A DNA stretch of 64,000 bases, taken from Haladaptatus cibarius D43. Lineage in GTDB: Archaea > Halobacteriota > Halobacteria > Halobacteriales > Haladaptataceae. Shown one piece after another: positions 28,444 to 37,117 of this stretch. A program made the translations under genes and the position numbers. Where the stretch lies: contig NZ_JDTH01000011.1 of NCBI RefSeq assembly GCF_000710615.1, positions 82,003 through 146,002 of the forward strand. Reading direction: 5' to 3'. Below the pieces are notes generated by a model. The model saw only the letters and a list, made by a program, of their open reading frames with translations. It was not told where the DNA came from and ran no database searches. The stretch's first letter is position 1; every line of letters starts with the position of its first letter.

Positions 28444-29391
28444 TTAGTGACCGTGGGTGGTGAGGTAGGAATCACGGTCTCCAGAGACGGAGGCAGGATA
28501 TAGCTCGACCGTTGCGTGGTCAACACCGTTGTGAGCGAGTGCTTCGTGGACACGCTGCGACACTACCTCGGCCTCGGTCATTGTCTCCACTGGGGTTTCA
28601 ATATGCGTCGTTGCGATCGTGATCTGGCTGCAGATCTGCCACGCATGGAAGTCGTCAATTCGTTCAACACCCTCGATGTCAAGGAGGCGTGCCCGGATTT
28701 CCTCCCCGCTCAGCGGTGTCTGGTGGAGGAAAATGGCACTACTACCCCGCAGTACTTTCACCGCTGACCACGTGATGATGACAGCAATGAGGCCTGCTGT
28801 GATCGGGTCGACGACACGGATTCCAGTCACCTCGATGATGATCGTAGAGAAAATAACGGCGATTGAGCCACCTGTATCGCCAAGGAGATGATAGAATGCA
28901 CCCCGTTCGTTGAGACTCATCTCTCCACCTTGTAAAACGTAGACTGATCCAATGTTCACTAGCAGACCACCGGTTGCTATAACAAGTGTAGGCACAGTAC
29001 CGATGGTGACTGGGTCAAGGAATCGCTGGTAAGACTCCCAGAGAATAAACCCAACCATCGGAAGGAGCAAGAGCCCGTTGAGGAAGGCTGCAAACGGTTC
29101 GAGACGATGAAGTCCGTATGACCACCGATCGCTGCTCCCGTAATTCTCGGCGATATATGACGCGGCGAACGCCATCACGTACGCCAATGCGTCGAACAGC
29201 ATATGGAAAGCATCACTAAGCAACGCGACCGAACCGAAGAGGAGGCCGCCAACGAGTTCGGCGAGAAATCCTAGAAGGTTGATCACGGAGACAGCGGCCA
29301 ATTTCTGACTGCTTGTTGAATCAATGCTGTCGCCGTGGCTATGTCCGTTATGAGTGCCATCGTCGGAACCAGTCATCCCGTGGTCGTTCAT
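28444..29391 (-). CDS. CDF-family divalent cation exporter
   Basis: 315 residues, six helices. The Zn-transport residues are seen in SVALLSDAFHMLFDALAYVM (HxxxD in helix 2) and FYHLLGDTGGSIAVI (HxxxD in helix 5). The N-terminus is His-rich (GTHNGHSHGD) and the C-terminal cytoplasmic domain is present (RIDDFHAWQICSQITIATTH). CDF proteins exchange Zn2+, Cd2+ or Co2+ for protons. The His/Asp set indicates zinc. Its 3' end abuts the broken permease. Confidence 0.93.
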   Translation of the reverse strand: MNDHGMTGSDDGTHNGHSHGDSIDSTSSQKLAAVSVINLLGFLAELVGGLLFGSVALLSDAFHMLFDALAYVMAFAASYIAENYGSSDRWSYGLHRLEPFAAFLNGLLLLPMVGFILWESYQRFLDPVTIGTVPTLVIATGGLLVNIGSVYVLQGGEMSLNERGAFYHLLGDTGGSIAVIFSTIIIEVTGIRVVDPITAGLIAVIITWSAVKVLRGSSAIFLHQTPLSGEEIRARLLDIEGVERIDDFHAWQICSQITIATTHIETPVETMTEAEVVSQRVHEALAHNGVDHATVELYPASVSGDRDSYLTTHGH

Positions 29392-29762
29392 CGTGCTTCC
29401 TCGTTGTCACGCCACCGTTATCAAATCAGCTACCAATTATGACGTTATTTTCGGTTATCTCTAACAAGAGACGGTAGATATTTTATTAATAATCTATTCA
29501 CCTATTGATACAGGCGCGTAAGCGAAACCGGCCTAGGATGATTCAACAACAGTTGAAACAGACTATGATCAGATCTTCACAAATATTTGAGACTATTTAC
29601 CGCTCCCAGTCCGATCGTGTCACCCATCTCCAACTCCTAAATAAGTCATGAAAATATCAACAAGTAAGAAGGTCATCAGTGGTTAGCTAATCTCGAGATC
29701 TGCACGAGTTCAATCGAGTCGGTACGCCACCAATCCAAGAGATGGGATGATATCGAGTACAG
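29392..29762. other. AT-rich intergenic region
   Basis: 371 bases between the start of the CDF gene and the end of the cupredoxin gene. The stretch near 29470-29495 (ATATTTTATTAATAATC) is a possible promoter for the leftward CDF gene, but with a long leader. No open frame or RNA gene was seen. Confidence 0.4.
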
Positions 29763-30173
29763 CTACTCAACTACCACGGTCCCACGCATTCCAGAACTCT
29801 CGTGAGGCACACAGAAGTACTCATAACTGCCGGTGACTTCGAACGTATGTTCATATGTGTCCCCCGCAGCTAGGAGACCACCACTGACGTCGTTTCGAGC
29901 CCCTCGCTCGGACGTGAATCCACCACTGGCGAAGTATCGTGCGTCAGCGGGTATTTTGTCCTCGTAGGCCGTTACTGTGTGACCAACGTCGCTGTCGTTC
30001 ACCCATTTTACTGTCGCGCCTGGACTGACTGTGAGACGTTTCGGATCATAGGCAAAACTATCGTTCATCGAGATACGCGTCGTCCCGTTTGAACTCTTTT
30101 GGGACGAACAGCCTGCAAGAACTGTCGCGATGACTGTCGTTCCGCCGAGTCGGAGTAGTTGTCGTCGATTCAT
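29763..30173 (-). CDS. Halocyanin-like cupredoxin lipoprotein
   Basis: About 136 residues. The leader MNRRQLLRLGGTTVIATVLAGC has a Tat motif and a lipobox (Cys22). The type-1 copper ligands are the His in DVGHTV, then Cys, His and Met in YFCVPHESSGM. Such proteins carry one electron on the outside of the membrane. The ATG at 30173 is chosen for the Tat motif; 30191 is possible. It is the last gene of the operon DtxR, multicopper oxidase, ZIP, cupredoxin, 29 bases after the ZIP gene. Confidence 0.9.
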   Translation of the reverse strand: MNRRQLLRLGGTTVIATVLAGCSSQKSSNGTTRISMNDSFAYDPKRLTVSPGATVKWVNDSDVGHTVTAYEDKIPADARYFASGGFTSERGARNDVSGGLLAAGDTYEHTFEVTGSYEYFCVPHESSGMRGTVVVE

Positions 30174-30202
30174 ATGTTGTGTGAAGGTCATATGGAGTAC
30201 GA

Positions 30203-31438
30203 TTAGAGTGCGACGAAAAGGTCGGTGACGTACATCACGACGAGTCCCACGAGGAATGTGACGAGGTTCAGTGCAGACGCTGCTTGTCCGTTCCGGCTAA
30301 TCATGCCGCGCAGTTCCCAGATGACCTGGAGAATTGCACCCACGCCGACGGCGAGGAAGAATGCACCGAGCGTCGGCGAGAATGCAAGACTCCCGAGCCA
30401 TCCACCGAGGATGACGGGCGCTCCTGCGAGGACACCGAGCCCGATGAAGTGTGCGATGCTTGGACGTTCACCACGTGCAACGGGTGCGACGACGGCCGGC
30501 CCTTCGGTCACGTTGTGGAGCATGAAGCCGATAACGAGGAACGCGCCAAGCGAGACGCGTCCGAGTGCGAACGAACTTCCGATGGCTAGCCCTTCGGCGA
30601 GGTTGTGCAGGCCGATGCCGAGCGCGACCAAATAAGCGATCCACAGCCCGCTCTGTGCACGCGAATCACCAGCAGCAGCGCGGCCCTTCCGCCATGCGCT
30701 GACGGATTGCACTGCGAGTAATGCGCCGATAATGCCGAGTGCAACGAGGGCGGTTCCCTCAAACGCACCCGGTACCTGTTCGCCGAGTTCAAACGCCTCA
30801 AATCCGGCATCAATAGCGAGGAATGCCAAGATACCTGCCGAGAAGGCGAGAATCGCATGCAGCCAGCGATCACTCATTGACTGCAGGAACGGGAACCACA
30901 GCATCCCGAGTGCAACGGGAATGACGCCAACGAACAGGCCAATGACGGCCATCGTCAACAAGAGGTCACCCGTCAATCCCGGCGACTGGCTGGGTGCGAC
31001 GATAGTGTGGTGGACGGTGCTGCCGTCCGAGAGCATCAGGGCGACTTCAAGATCCCACCCTGGATTCCAGTGATACGGAACGACGACTTGCGCACTCTCA
31101 CGTGGCGCGAGCGTATTGTCGCCACCTGCACCTTGGACATCAAAGTTCCAATATGCCTCGGCGACGAGCACTTGTGATATCGTCACTTCGTTCGGCCCGT
31201 TGTTCGTGACGTGGACGACGACCGTCTCGTCGTTCGGCAAGGTCGTGTGCGTCACTGTCACGTCGGGAAGTGGTTCGCCCCCGGTATCGAGCGACGCGAA
31301 CGGCGTTGCTGCGAAGAAGCCGCCTGCTATGAGGCCTAAGAGGAGGATTGGGAGGAGTGCAGCCACCCACTTGGGAAGCCCGAGTGGACGTTCGGTTCGG
31401 TTCACAGTCGTGCCGCCATCAGTGTTGGGTTTGCTCAT
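30203..31438 (-). CDS. ZIP-family metal transporter with N-terminal extracellular beta domain
   Basis: 411 residues. A first helix (about 25-45) leads to a domain of about 100 residues with beta strands (DVTVTHTTLPNDETVVVHVT, VTNNGPNEVTIS), probably outside the cell, then about eight ZIP helices. The metal-site motifs HNLAEGLAIGSS and HNVTEGPAVVAP are intact. ZIP proteins import Zn2+, Fe2+ or Mn2+. An added extracellular domain is not usual. Its start abuts the stop of the multicopper oxidase gene with no gap, so synthesis is linked. Confidence 0.9.
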   Translation of the reverse strand: MSKPNTDGGTTVNRTERPLGLPKWVAALLPILLLGLIAGGFFAATPFASLDTGGEPLPDVTVTHTTLPNDETVVVHVTNNGPNEVTISQVLVAEAYWNFDVQGAGGDNTLAPRESAQVVVPYHWNPGWDLEVALMLSDGSTVHHTIVAPSQSPGLTGDLLLTMAVIGLFVGVIPVALGMLWFPFLQSMSDRWLHAILAFSAGILAFLAIDAGFEAFELGEQVPGAFEGTALVALGIIGALLAVQSVSAWRKGRAAAGDSRAQSGLWIAYLVALGIGLHNLAEGLAIGSSFALGRVSLGAFLVIGFMLHNVTEGPAVVAPVARGERPSIAHFIGLGVLAGAPVILGGWLGSLAFSPTLGAFFLAVGVGAILQVIWELRGMISRNGQAASALNLVTFLVGLVVMYVTDLFVAL

Positions 31439-32698
31439 TTAGACCACCTCGAAGAAGCTCATCCAGCCAAGTTCAGCAAACTCGGACTGGTGAGCGTGGA
31501 ACATGTACAGTCCCGGGTCATGATTTGAATAGTCTAATTCGATGATACCGCGCTGTGCTTGACACTGCATGACCGTATCCACCGTCTGGAGCGTCGGTGT
31601 TAGCGTCGTCCCGTGGTCATAGTAGTCGAAGAACTGCGAGTGGGTGTGGAACGAGTTGATGGGATCGAACTCGATGGCGTTAACGAGGTACACCCGATGG
31701 CGTTTCGTCTTGTCCAGCTGAATCGGGCGCTTCGTCTCACCAGCTTTCCAGTTGCCACTGCCGTCAGTCTGCCCGACGCCGTACGCAAACGCACGAGTGT
31801 TCGCGGCGTACACCTCGTTGTCGCCATCGAAGTTGGTGTCGAACCCATTCATCACCATCACCATCTCGTTGATGGCATCGTTCTCCTGATACTCGTGGTT
31901 CCGGCTTTTTGCCTCCGCGACGAGTTCTGTCCGAAGTTGTTCGGTAATCTGCGACCGATGAAAATTACAGTACTCCTCTGGTTGCTCGGCAACGCGCTCC
32001 GGGTCTGGGTCGATGATGATTGCCCCGTACAATCCTCGATGGATGTGTTCTTTGAGTGGAAGCGAGTGGCAGTGGTAAAAGTGACTACCTGCGGGTTGGG
32101 CAATCCATTCATAAGTGAACGACTCTCCCGTATTGAGGACACCCGGTCCGTTCTGCGGAATCCCGTCCATCTCCGGATTGAGGTTCCGGAGATGTGGATG
32201 GATCGTGTGAGCATGCCGACCGAGGTTTTCGAACTTCACGCGGATGAGGTCGCCTTCGACGGCGCGAATCGTCGGGCCAGGCACCTGCCCGTTGTACGCC
32301 CACGCTGGAAACTCGATTCCGGGTGCGATGCTAATCGTCGTATCGACGGCCCTGAATTCAAACTCGCGAACCGTTCGACCATTCTCCTTGTATTTCCGCT
32401 GAGGGACGTTTTCCTGTTCGCCGCGACCCGTGTTGAACTGATACAGGTACTCATGCGGGTCAAAATCCACATCACGGTATTCGCCGACCGCTCCAAAGTT
32501 CCCGTGTGAGTCTCCGCCAGAGCCCCCGTGGTCGTCGCTTCCTCGTCCGATACCAGTAAGCGCGGCACTTCCCGCTAGACCGACACCGCCGAGAACTGCT
32601 CGCCGAGTGGTTTTGAAGTCCTCTCCAAGTGAGTCTACTAAGCTATGTTCCAGTTTGTCTGTGAGTTCTGCTGCACGTGAATAATCTAGTGATGGCAT
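31439..32698 (-). CDS. Exported multicopper oxidase
   Basis: 419 residues. Arg32-Arg33 in KTTRRAVLGGVGLAG is a Tat motif, set unusually far from the N-terminus. Copper motifs are HTIHPHLR, HFYHCHSLPLKEH and HTHSQFFD, and the C-terminal MFHAHQSEFAELGWM supplies further His and Met ligands. The size and motif order suit a two-domain or short laccase-like oxidase. Substrate may be Cu+, Mn2+, Fe2+ or phenols. The gene overlaps the DtxR gene by one base and abuts the ZIP gene. Confidence 0.92.
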   Translation of the reverse strand: MPSLDYSRAAELTDKLEHSLVDSLGEDFKTTRRAVLGGVGLAGSAALTGIGRGSDDHGGSGGDSHGNFGAVGEYRDVDFDPHEYLYQFNTGRGEQENVPQRKYKENGRTVREFEFRAVDTTISIAPGIEFPAWAYNGQVPGPTIRAVEGDLIRVKFENLGRHAHTIHPHLRNLNPEMDGIPQNGPGVLNTGESFTYEWIAQPAGSHFYHCHSLPLKEHIHRGLYGAIIIDPDPERVAEQPEEYCNFHRSQITEQLRTELVAEAKSRNHEYQENDAINEMVMVMNGFDTNFDGDNEVYAANTRAFAYGVGQTDGSGNWKAGETKRPIQLDKTKRHRVYLVNAIEFDPINSFHTHSQFFDYYDHGTTLTPTLQTVDTVMQCQAQRGIIELDYSNHDPGLYMFHAHQSEFAELGWMSFFEVV

Positions 32699-33402
32699 TA
32701 CGTTACCTCGTGTATCTGTTCGGTTGCTGCAGAATCCTCTCTATCTGCTGAAATAACACGAATTGTCGCTGCTATTTCTTGAGTAAGCGGACTGCTCTGC
32801 TTCGTATTCCGAACGTGGATAGTTATTGTTCCAATTGGTGCCACCTCGGTCACCCGAATCACTGCTCCAGGAACAACACCGATGTCAGCAAAGTACGTGA
32901 GAACGTCTGCCGTATTCTCGTGAACTTCTTTTATTACTACTTTGTCGCCCACCTCACATTCGGTGAGGAAACAGTCGTCTGCATTTGTTGGGAGTTTGAG
33001 CTCCTCTGTCGGAATAGGCGCCCCATGTGGGTCTGCTGTCGGGTTGTCCAGTTTGTCGGCGATTCGCGACTCCAATTTTTCACTGATATGATGTTCGAGC
33101 ACGTCGGCTTCCTCGTGAACTTCCGTCCAATCGTAGCCGAATTCCTCCGTCAGGAATAGTTCAAGCAGACGATGACGTCTAACTACCGTACGTGCAATCT
33201 TCTCACCGTTCTCGGTGAGACTTGCACCCTGATATTTCTCGTAGACTACGAGCTCGTCGTCCTGTAACTGGTTTAGCATTCGAGTTACTGTTGGTGGCGT
33301 CACTCCGAGTTCAGTCGCGATCGCTGATGGTGCGACTGGTGCGTGGTCATCCTGAAGACTGTAGATCGCCTTCAGGTAGTCTTCCACTTTTGGAGTGACC
33401 AT
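32698..33402 (-). CDS. DtxR/MntR-family metal-dependent repressor with FeoA domain
   Basis: 234 residues. The winged helix is at the N-terminus (VEDYLKAIYSLQDDH, GVTPPTVTRMLNQL), the metal-binding dimer domain follows (EADVLEHHISEKLE), and a FeoA/SH3-like domain is at the C-terminus (VGDKVVIKEVHENTADVLTY). The ATG at 33402 (MVTPKVEDYL) is the standard start. A TTTTTATTT box about 25 bases upstream fits a leaderless transcript. These proteins repress uptake genes when Fe2+ or Mn2+ is plentiful, so the operon likely answers to one of these metals. Confidence 0.92.
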   Translation of the reverse strand: MVTPKVEDYLKAIYSLQDDHAPVAPSAIATELGVTPPTVTRMLNQLQDDELVVYEKYQGASLTENGEKIARTVVRRHRLLELFLTEEFGYDWTEVHEEADVLEHHISEKLESRIADKLDNPTADPHGAPIPTEELKLPTNADDCFLTECEVGDKVVIKEVHENTADVLTYFADIGVVPGAVIRVTEVAPIGTITIHVRNTKQSSPLTQEIAATIRVISADREDSAATEQIHEVT

Positions 33403-33751
33403 GACGAAGGTTTTGATACGTCTAAATAAAAACTTTGCCATCCCGTTATTGTGTTTTTGCGATATTAAATACGGTGGATATTGCTTCTTCTACACCCCAC
33501 TGAGCCTCTAACGAACGTGAACCAACTCGGGGTCACGCCCCGAGGCATTTGCCTTGTTCATCTGTCAATTAACCAAGTGTATTCAATTGCACTGTAACTT
33601 GAACGGGCTGGCCCCTCCGAGAACCATTCAGACAGCATCAGCGCCAACGACACGAGCTCGTTGACCAACAAGCTCCGAACTATTTGTCTTGAATCTATCC
33701 GCAGAACTAATCGGTGGTTGTTATGTTTGGTGATTCCAATGGATAGGATGT
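33403..33751. other. Intergenic region with promoter of the DtxR operon
   Basis: 349 bases. Around 33423-33431 the minus strand reads TTTTTATTT, a TATA-like box for the DtxR gene. Nothing else was recognised; an 81-codon minus-strand frame at 33558-33803 overlaps the methyltransferase start and matches no family. Confidence 0.45.
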
Positions 33752-34360
33752 ATGCTATCCCCTGTTTGGTGGAATCGAATCCGATACCGTCTCTACGCGC
33801 CAATCTACGACCGAATAACCAAGCCGCTGGAACAGGGTCGTCGCGAAGCGATAGAACTCCTTGACCTGGATCCGAATGAAAAGCTTCTCATCGTCGGTTG
33901 TGGTACCGGCGCAGACCTCGAATACATCCCTAGGGGGGTGGATATCACCGCAGTTGATCTCACGCCAGAAATGGTTCGACGGACGGTAGCGTCCGCAGAA
34001 CGAATTGGTCACGAAATCGATTCGCAAGTGATGGACGCTCGTTTGCTTTCGTTTGACGACAACGAATTTGATGCCGTGATACTTCACTTGATCCTCGCCG
34101 TCGTTCCCGAACCGTCCTCGGTGGTCAGCGAAGTTTCGCGGGTTCTCGTTCAGGGTGGTCGAGTTTCAATATACGATAAGTTCCTCCCTATGGATGAAGA
34201 GCCGTCGCTCCCTCGACGACTGATTAATCCGCTTGCATCCGCGCTCTTCTCGGATCTCAATCGACGACTCGAACCGATGGTTGACAGCTCTGATCTCTCC
34301 ATCGAGGTACGGGAACCCGTTTTCAACGGACTCTACACGGTCGCAATCGTCAGGAAGTGA
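33752..34360 (+). CDS. Class I SAM-dependent methyltransferase
   Basis: 202 residues. The SAM-binding loop is LLIVGCGTGADLEYI, the acidic residue at the end of strand 2 is in ITAVDLTPEMV, and the post-II/III motifs are MDARLLSFDDNEFDAVILHL and VLVQGGRVSIYDKF. This resembles the UbiE/ArsM-like group in outline, but the three Cys of ArsM enzymes are lacking. Substrate unknown. It stands alone between divergent and convergent neighbours. Confidence 0.88.
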   Translation: MLSPVWWNRIRYRLYAPIYDRITKPLEQGRREAIELLDLDPNEKLLIVGCGTGADLEYIPRGVDITAVDLTPEMVRRTVASAERIGHEIDSQVMDARLLSFDDNEFDAVILHLILAVVPEPSSVVSEVSRVLVQGGRVSIYDKFLPMDEEPSLPRRLINPLASALFSDLNRRLEPMVDSSDLSIEVREPVFNGLYTVAIVRK

Positions 34361-34629
34361 TTCAACTGAACCGAGAGCGAATAGGATCGAATCCTGAAGG
34401 AAAAATGAGCTCCGACACAGCCTGACCGTTCTTGATGAAATGAAGGTACTATTTCCTTCGAGTCTGCGGTCTTCCATCCCTTCCCAGAAGTCGAGAATAC
34501 GTTTCTCACTGCATAGGATTCTCCGAGCAGCTCACAGTACTCGCAAGTGCGGTTACGTTCTCACTCACTGACTTCTCATGGTAGTCATATGCTGTACACA
34601 CAAAAGCGGATGGTCACTTCGGCATCCAC

Positions 34630-35622
34630 TTATGAGCCTGACGGAATCGGGGACGGGGAATCTGGTAGAAGCCACCCCGGAACAATCCGCGTCAGGATGA
34701 CCATCCCAGTCAGTTCGACGAGCGTCTGGGTCACGACGACCGCCGGTGCGAGTGCATAGCCCGATGGTAATGCTAGCGCCAACGGTAGGACAACAAGCGA
34801 ATTTCGCGTCACGGACGTGAATACGAGCGCACGACTCTCACCGACGTCCATCCCGAGCAGTCCAGCAGCAAGTCGACCGAGCAGCGGCATGATGACAAGA
34901 AACGCCACGTACACCGGAACGACAGCCGCGATTTGCCCGATCGAATCCTGGACGCGCGGCAGCTGTGAGGCAATGACCACGAACAGCGTCACACCCATCA
35001 TCGGCACCGGCAACCATCCCATCACGTCCTGCCACTCTTCACCACGTTCTGACCGATCTGCCCAGAGTTCGGTTGCCCACGCGAGCGTCAACGGTAGTGC
35101 AATGATCATGACGAACGCCTTGATGAACGGCCCAGCCTCAATGAACTCAGCCACCTGCTGGCCCATGAACACCCAGAGGTACACCGGGAGCAACAGCAAT
35201 TGCACGAGCATCAGTGCCGGTGTCGCAGCAGTGATCTGCTCGGCGTCCCCGCCCGCGAGATCCGTGAACGTGATGACATAGTCGATACACGGCGTCAGCA
35301 ACACCATGAACGCACCGACGAGTATCACCGGTTTCTGTGGCAGGAACCGTGTAAGGCCGAACACCACGACGGGGACAACCACGAAATTCATCCCAAGCGC
35401 GGCCACCATGAAGCGCCCGTTCCGGAAGGCTCGCCTGATTCGAACGAACGGAATCTCCAGGAACGTCACGTACAACAATACCGCCAGAACAGGATTAATG
35501 AGCGGTTCGAGACCTGAACTCGCACCTGGCAGTCCAAGACCGACCCCGATCGCGAGGAGGACGGCGACAGCGTACAATCCGACCTGGTTGTGCTGAATCC
35601 ATTGCTTTGAAAGTCGGGTCAT
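34630..35622 (-). CDS. ACR3/BASS-family exporter, probable arsenite efflux
   Basis: 330 residues, about ten helices. The segment LLTPCIDYVITFTDLAGGDA places a Cys in helix 4 as in ACR3 arsenite carriers, and SVTRNSLVVLPLALALP in helix 9 fits the ACR3/bile-acid-symporter superfamily. Other family members import organic anions, so arsenite is inferred from the helix-4 Cys and the metal context. It lies 48 bases after the Rdx protein gene on the same strand. Confidence 0.82.
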   Translation of the reverse strand: MTRLSKQWIQHNQVGLYAVAVLLAIGVGLGLPGASSGLEPLINPVLAVLLYVTFLEIPFVRIRRAFRNGRFMVAALGMNFVVVPVVVFGLTRFLPQKPVILVGAFMVLLTPCIDYVITFTDLAGGDAEQITAATPALMLVQLLLLPVYLWVFMGQQVAEFIEAGPFIKAFVMIIALPLTLAWATELWADRSERGEEWQDVMGWLPVPMMGVTLFVVIASQLPRVQDSIGQIAAVVPVYVAFLVIMPLLGRLAAGLLGMDVGESRALVFTSVTRNSLVVLPLALALPSGYALAPAVVVTQTLVELTGMVILTRIVPGWLLPDSPSPIPSGS

Positions 35623-35669
35623 AGAGTCTCTCTGTAGTTATTGAAGTTCGAGTATTGAGTACGGGGTGG

Positions 35670-35918
35670 TTAGGCTTCTGCCGGGAGTCGGTCATTGACC
35701 GCGCCAACGATGAGTTCCACGTCAAGGTTAGCGCCGTGAACGTCTTTCTCCCAGATCGTCTCATCATCGACAGTCACGATGAACACACCCCCATGGCCAG
35801 GGGTGAATGTGACAGCATCCAGATCCTGCCCGAATTCGTTCAGGAGTCGGGTCTGAGTCTTAATCGCCGAGTCGAGAAGTCCACAGGGAACACAGTATTC
35901 GATTTCGATTACTGTCAT
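35670..35918 (-). CDS. Rdx/SelW-like thioredoxin-fold protein
   Basis: 82 residues. EIEYCVPCGLLDSAI carries the CxxC redox site (Cys9, Cys12) of the SelT/SelW/SelH family, and VFIVTVDDETIWEKD supplies the conserved strand and turn. Both active residues are Cys, not selenocysteine. These proteins handle thiol redox, possibly with glutathione-like partners. Just upstream lies a stem-loop with a GCAA loop. It may reduce a substrate for the co-oriented ACR3 exporter (inference). Confidence 0.9.
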   Translation of the reverse strand: MTVIEIEYCVPCGLLDSAIKTQTRLLNEFGQDLDAVTFTPGHGGVFIVTVDDETIWEKDVHGANLDVELIVGAVNDRLPAEA

Positions 35919-35976
35919 ATCTACTCGCTTCTCGAGCTGGTATCGCCATAAAGCTAGGATGAGGGTTCCCTAACCG

Positions 35977-35994
35977 GGTTAGCGCAAGCTAACC
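35977..35994. promoter_or_regulatory. Perfect 7-bp inverted repeat upstream of the Rdx gene
   Basis: GGTTAGC-GCAA-GCTAACC, 59 bases before the Rdx start and 10 bases after the end of the upstream gene. It may be an operator or an RNA hairpin marking the end of one message. The partly overlapping TAACCGGGTTA (35971-35981) is itself palindromic. Confidence 0.5.
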
Positions 35995-36003
35995 AGCTTC
36001 TCA

Positions 36004-36471
36004 TCAGTCAGCAGTTGTGGCCGGTTCTCCGCTCGTCAACGAAGTGTCACGGTCCAGTGTCCAGCCAAGCACACCACCATAGACCAAATGCAGAACGAAT
36101 GTTGCAACTGCAATTTTGGGAGTAATCGCCGTCCCAAAGACTCCCCACCCGAGGAAGGGAAGGAACGTGACTTGCATGAGGGCCCAGAGCACGACTCCGA
36201 GACCAAGTCCCTTCCAGATCGTCACTGGATGCGCAACTCGGACGAGAACGGCACCGAACAGACCACCATATCCGAGATGGAGCCCGATCGCGAGTGCCAT
36301 CAGCAGTGGTTTTGGGACACCACTACCGAGGAGCTGACCGGCTACAGCTTTTGGGATTGGTTGTGGCATCGGGGATGTACCTGTTACTGTTGCTAGCAGC
36401 ATGGGGATCGACATCGCGATTGTCGCACCAATCCCATAGCTGAATCCGCGTCTCAGTCGTTGTCGTGGCAT
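36004..36471 (-). CDS. Membrane protein, DUF6789-like
   Basis: 155 residues with four predicted helices. MPRQRLRRGFSYGIGATIAM is a basic start followed by the first helix, and SPMPQPIPKAVAGQLLG, GLHLGYGGLFGAVLV and FVLHLVYGGVLGWTLD are conserved-looking. The ATG at 36471 suits this pattern better than 36555. No known activity. It is co-oriented with DoxX before it and Rdx after it, with gaps of about 85 bases. Confidence 0.7.
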   Translation of the reverse strand: MPRQRLRRGFSYGIGATIAMSIPMLLATVTGTSPMPQPIPKAVAGQLLGSGVPKPLLMALAIGLHLGYGGLFGAVLVRVAHPVTIWKGLGLGVVLWALMQVTFLPFLGWGVFGTAITPKIAVATFVLHLVYGGVLGWTLDRDTSLTSGEPATTAD

Positions 36472-36556
36472 AGTCAAAGAGACCGAGACCGCCCACATAA
36501 GGCTAAGACAAGGCCGAACTGACGAACTCAGCGGAGCCATACCAGGTGAGGTCACC

Positions 36557-36964
36557 CTAATCGAGGAGACGGTCAGTTGGTTGCCACAGCGAATATGAAC
36601 CGGTGCCCAGAACGAGAATCACACTGGATCCGACGAGGACGACGATGTTTTTCCAATCTGGCCTAACGTACAGAATCGCGACGATCATCACGGGAATTAA
36701 GAACAAAGCTGCGAGTCGCCCGCCAATTCCGAACAAAAGCATCACAACTGCTGCGACTTCGAGAAGTCCGGTGACGATGACCATTACTGCCGGAAATGGT
36801 ATTCCATACGCATCAAAGAAAGCAACCGAGTCGCTGTACGTGACGAACTTACTCAGTGCTGGTTTCGCGATAAGTGCTACGAGAACGAGACGGAGGCCTG
36901 TAAGAAGCCAGTTCGGGGTCAACTGATGAAGTGACTGAAGAGGATTTACGCGCACTTCTCCCAT
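36557..36964 (-). CDS. DoxX-family membrane protein
   Basis: 135 residues, four helices. The DoxX pattern is LTGLRLVLVALIAKPALSKF, YGIPFPAVMVIVTGLLEVAA and LLFGIGGRLAALFLIPVMI. It heads a leftward group of four genes (DoxX, DUF6789-like, Rdx, ACR3) and is divergent from an HxlR regulator that starts about 150 bases away. Redox control of the group by the regulator is plausible. Confidence 0.85.
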   Translation of the reverse strand: MGEVRVNPLQSLHQLTPNWLLTGLRLVLVALIAKPALSKFVTYSDSVAFFDAYGIPFPAVMVIVTGLLEVAAVVMLLFGIGGRLAALFLIPVMIVAILYVRPDWKNIVVLVGSSVILVLGTGSYSLWQPTDRLLD

Positions 36965-37074
36965 ATCTGGCAGTCGTCAACAGCTCGAATAAGCGTAAGC
37001 GAAGCTCATGCTGATGAGGTACTGCTTACTAACCAACTCTAATTACCGTATTGGCTTTGGAATGCGGACTTAGT

Positions 37075-37109
37075 AGCAGTATAGTAATGACGTCTCAATC
37101 ACTACTGCT
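37075..37109. promoter_or_regulatory. Inverted repeat AGCAGTA/TACTGCT before an HxlR gene
   Basis: AGCAGTA (37075-37081) and TACTGCT (37103-37109) form an inverted repeat immediately before the HxlR ATG at 37118. TACTGCTT also occurs at 37020-37027, on the side of the divergent DoxX gene. These may be binding sites for the HxlR dimer. Confidence 0.4.
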
Positions 37110-37117
37110 TGAGTAGA

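Noticed and set aside
33558..33803. 81-codon minus-strand frame before the methyltransferase gene
   Set aside because: It runs antisense over the methyltransferase start and has no family pattern; it may be chance.
35670..35918. Selenoprotein possibility for the SelW-like gene
   Set aside because: Both residues of the CxxC are encoded as Cys and there is no in-frame TGA.
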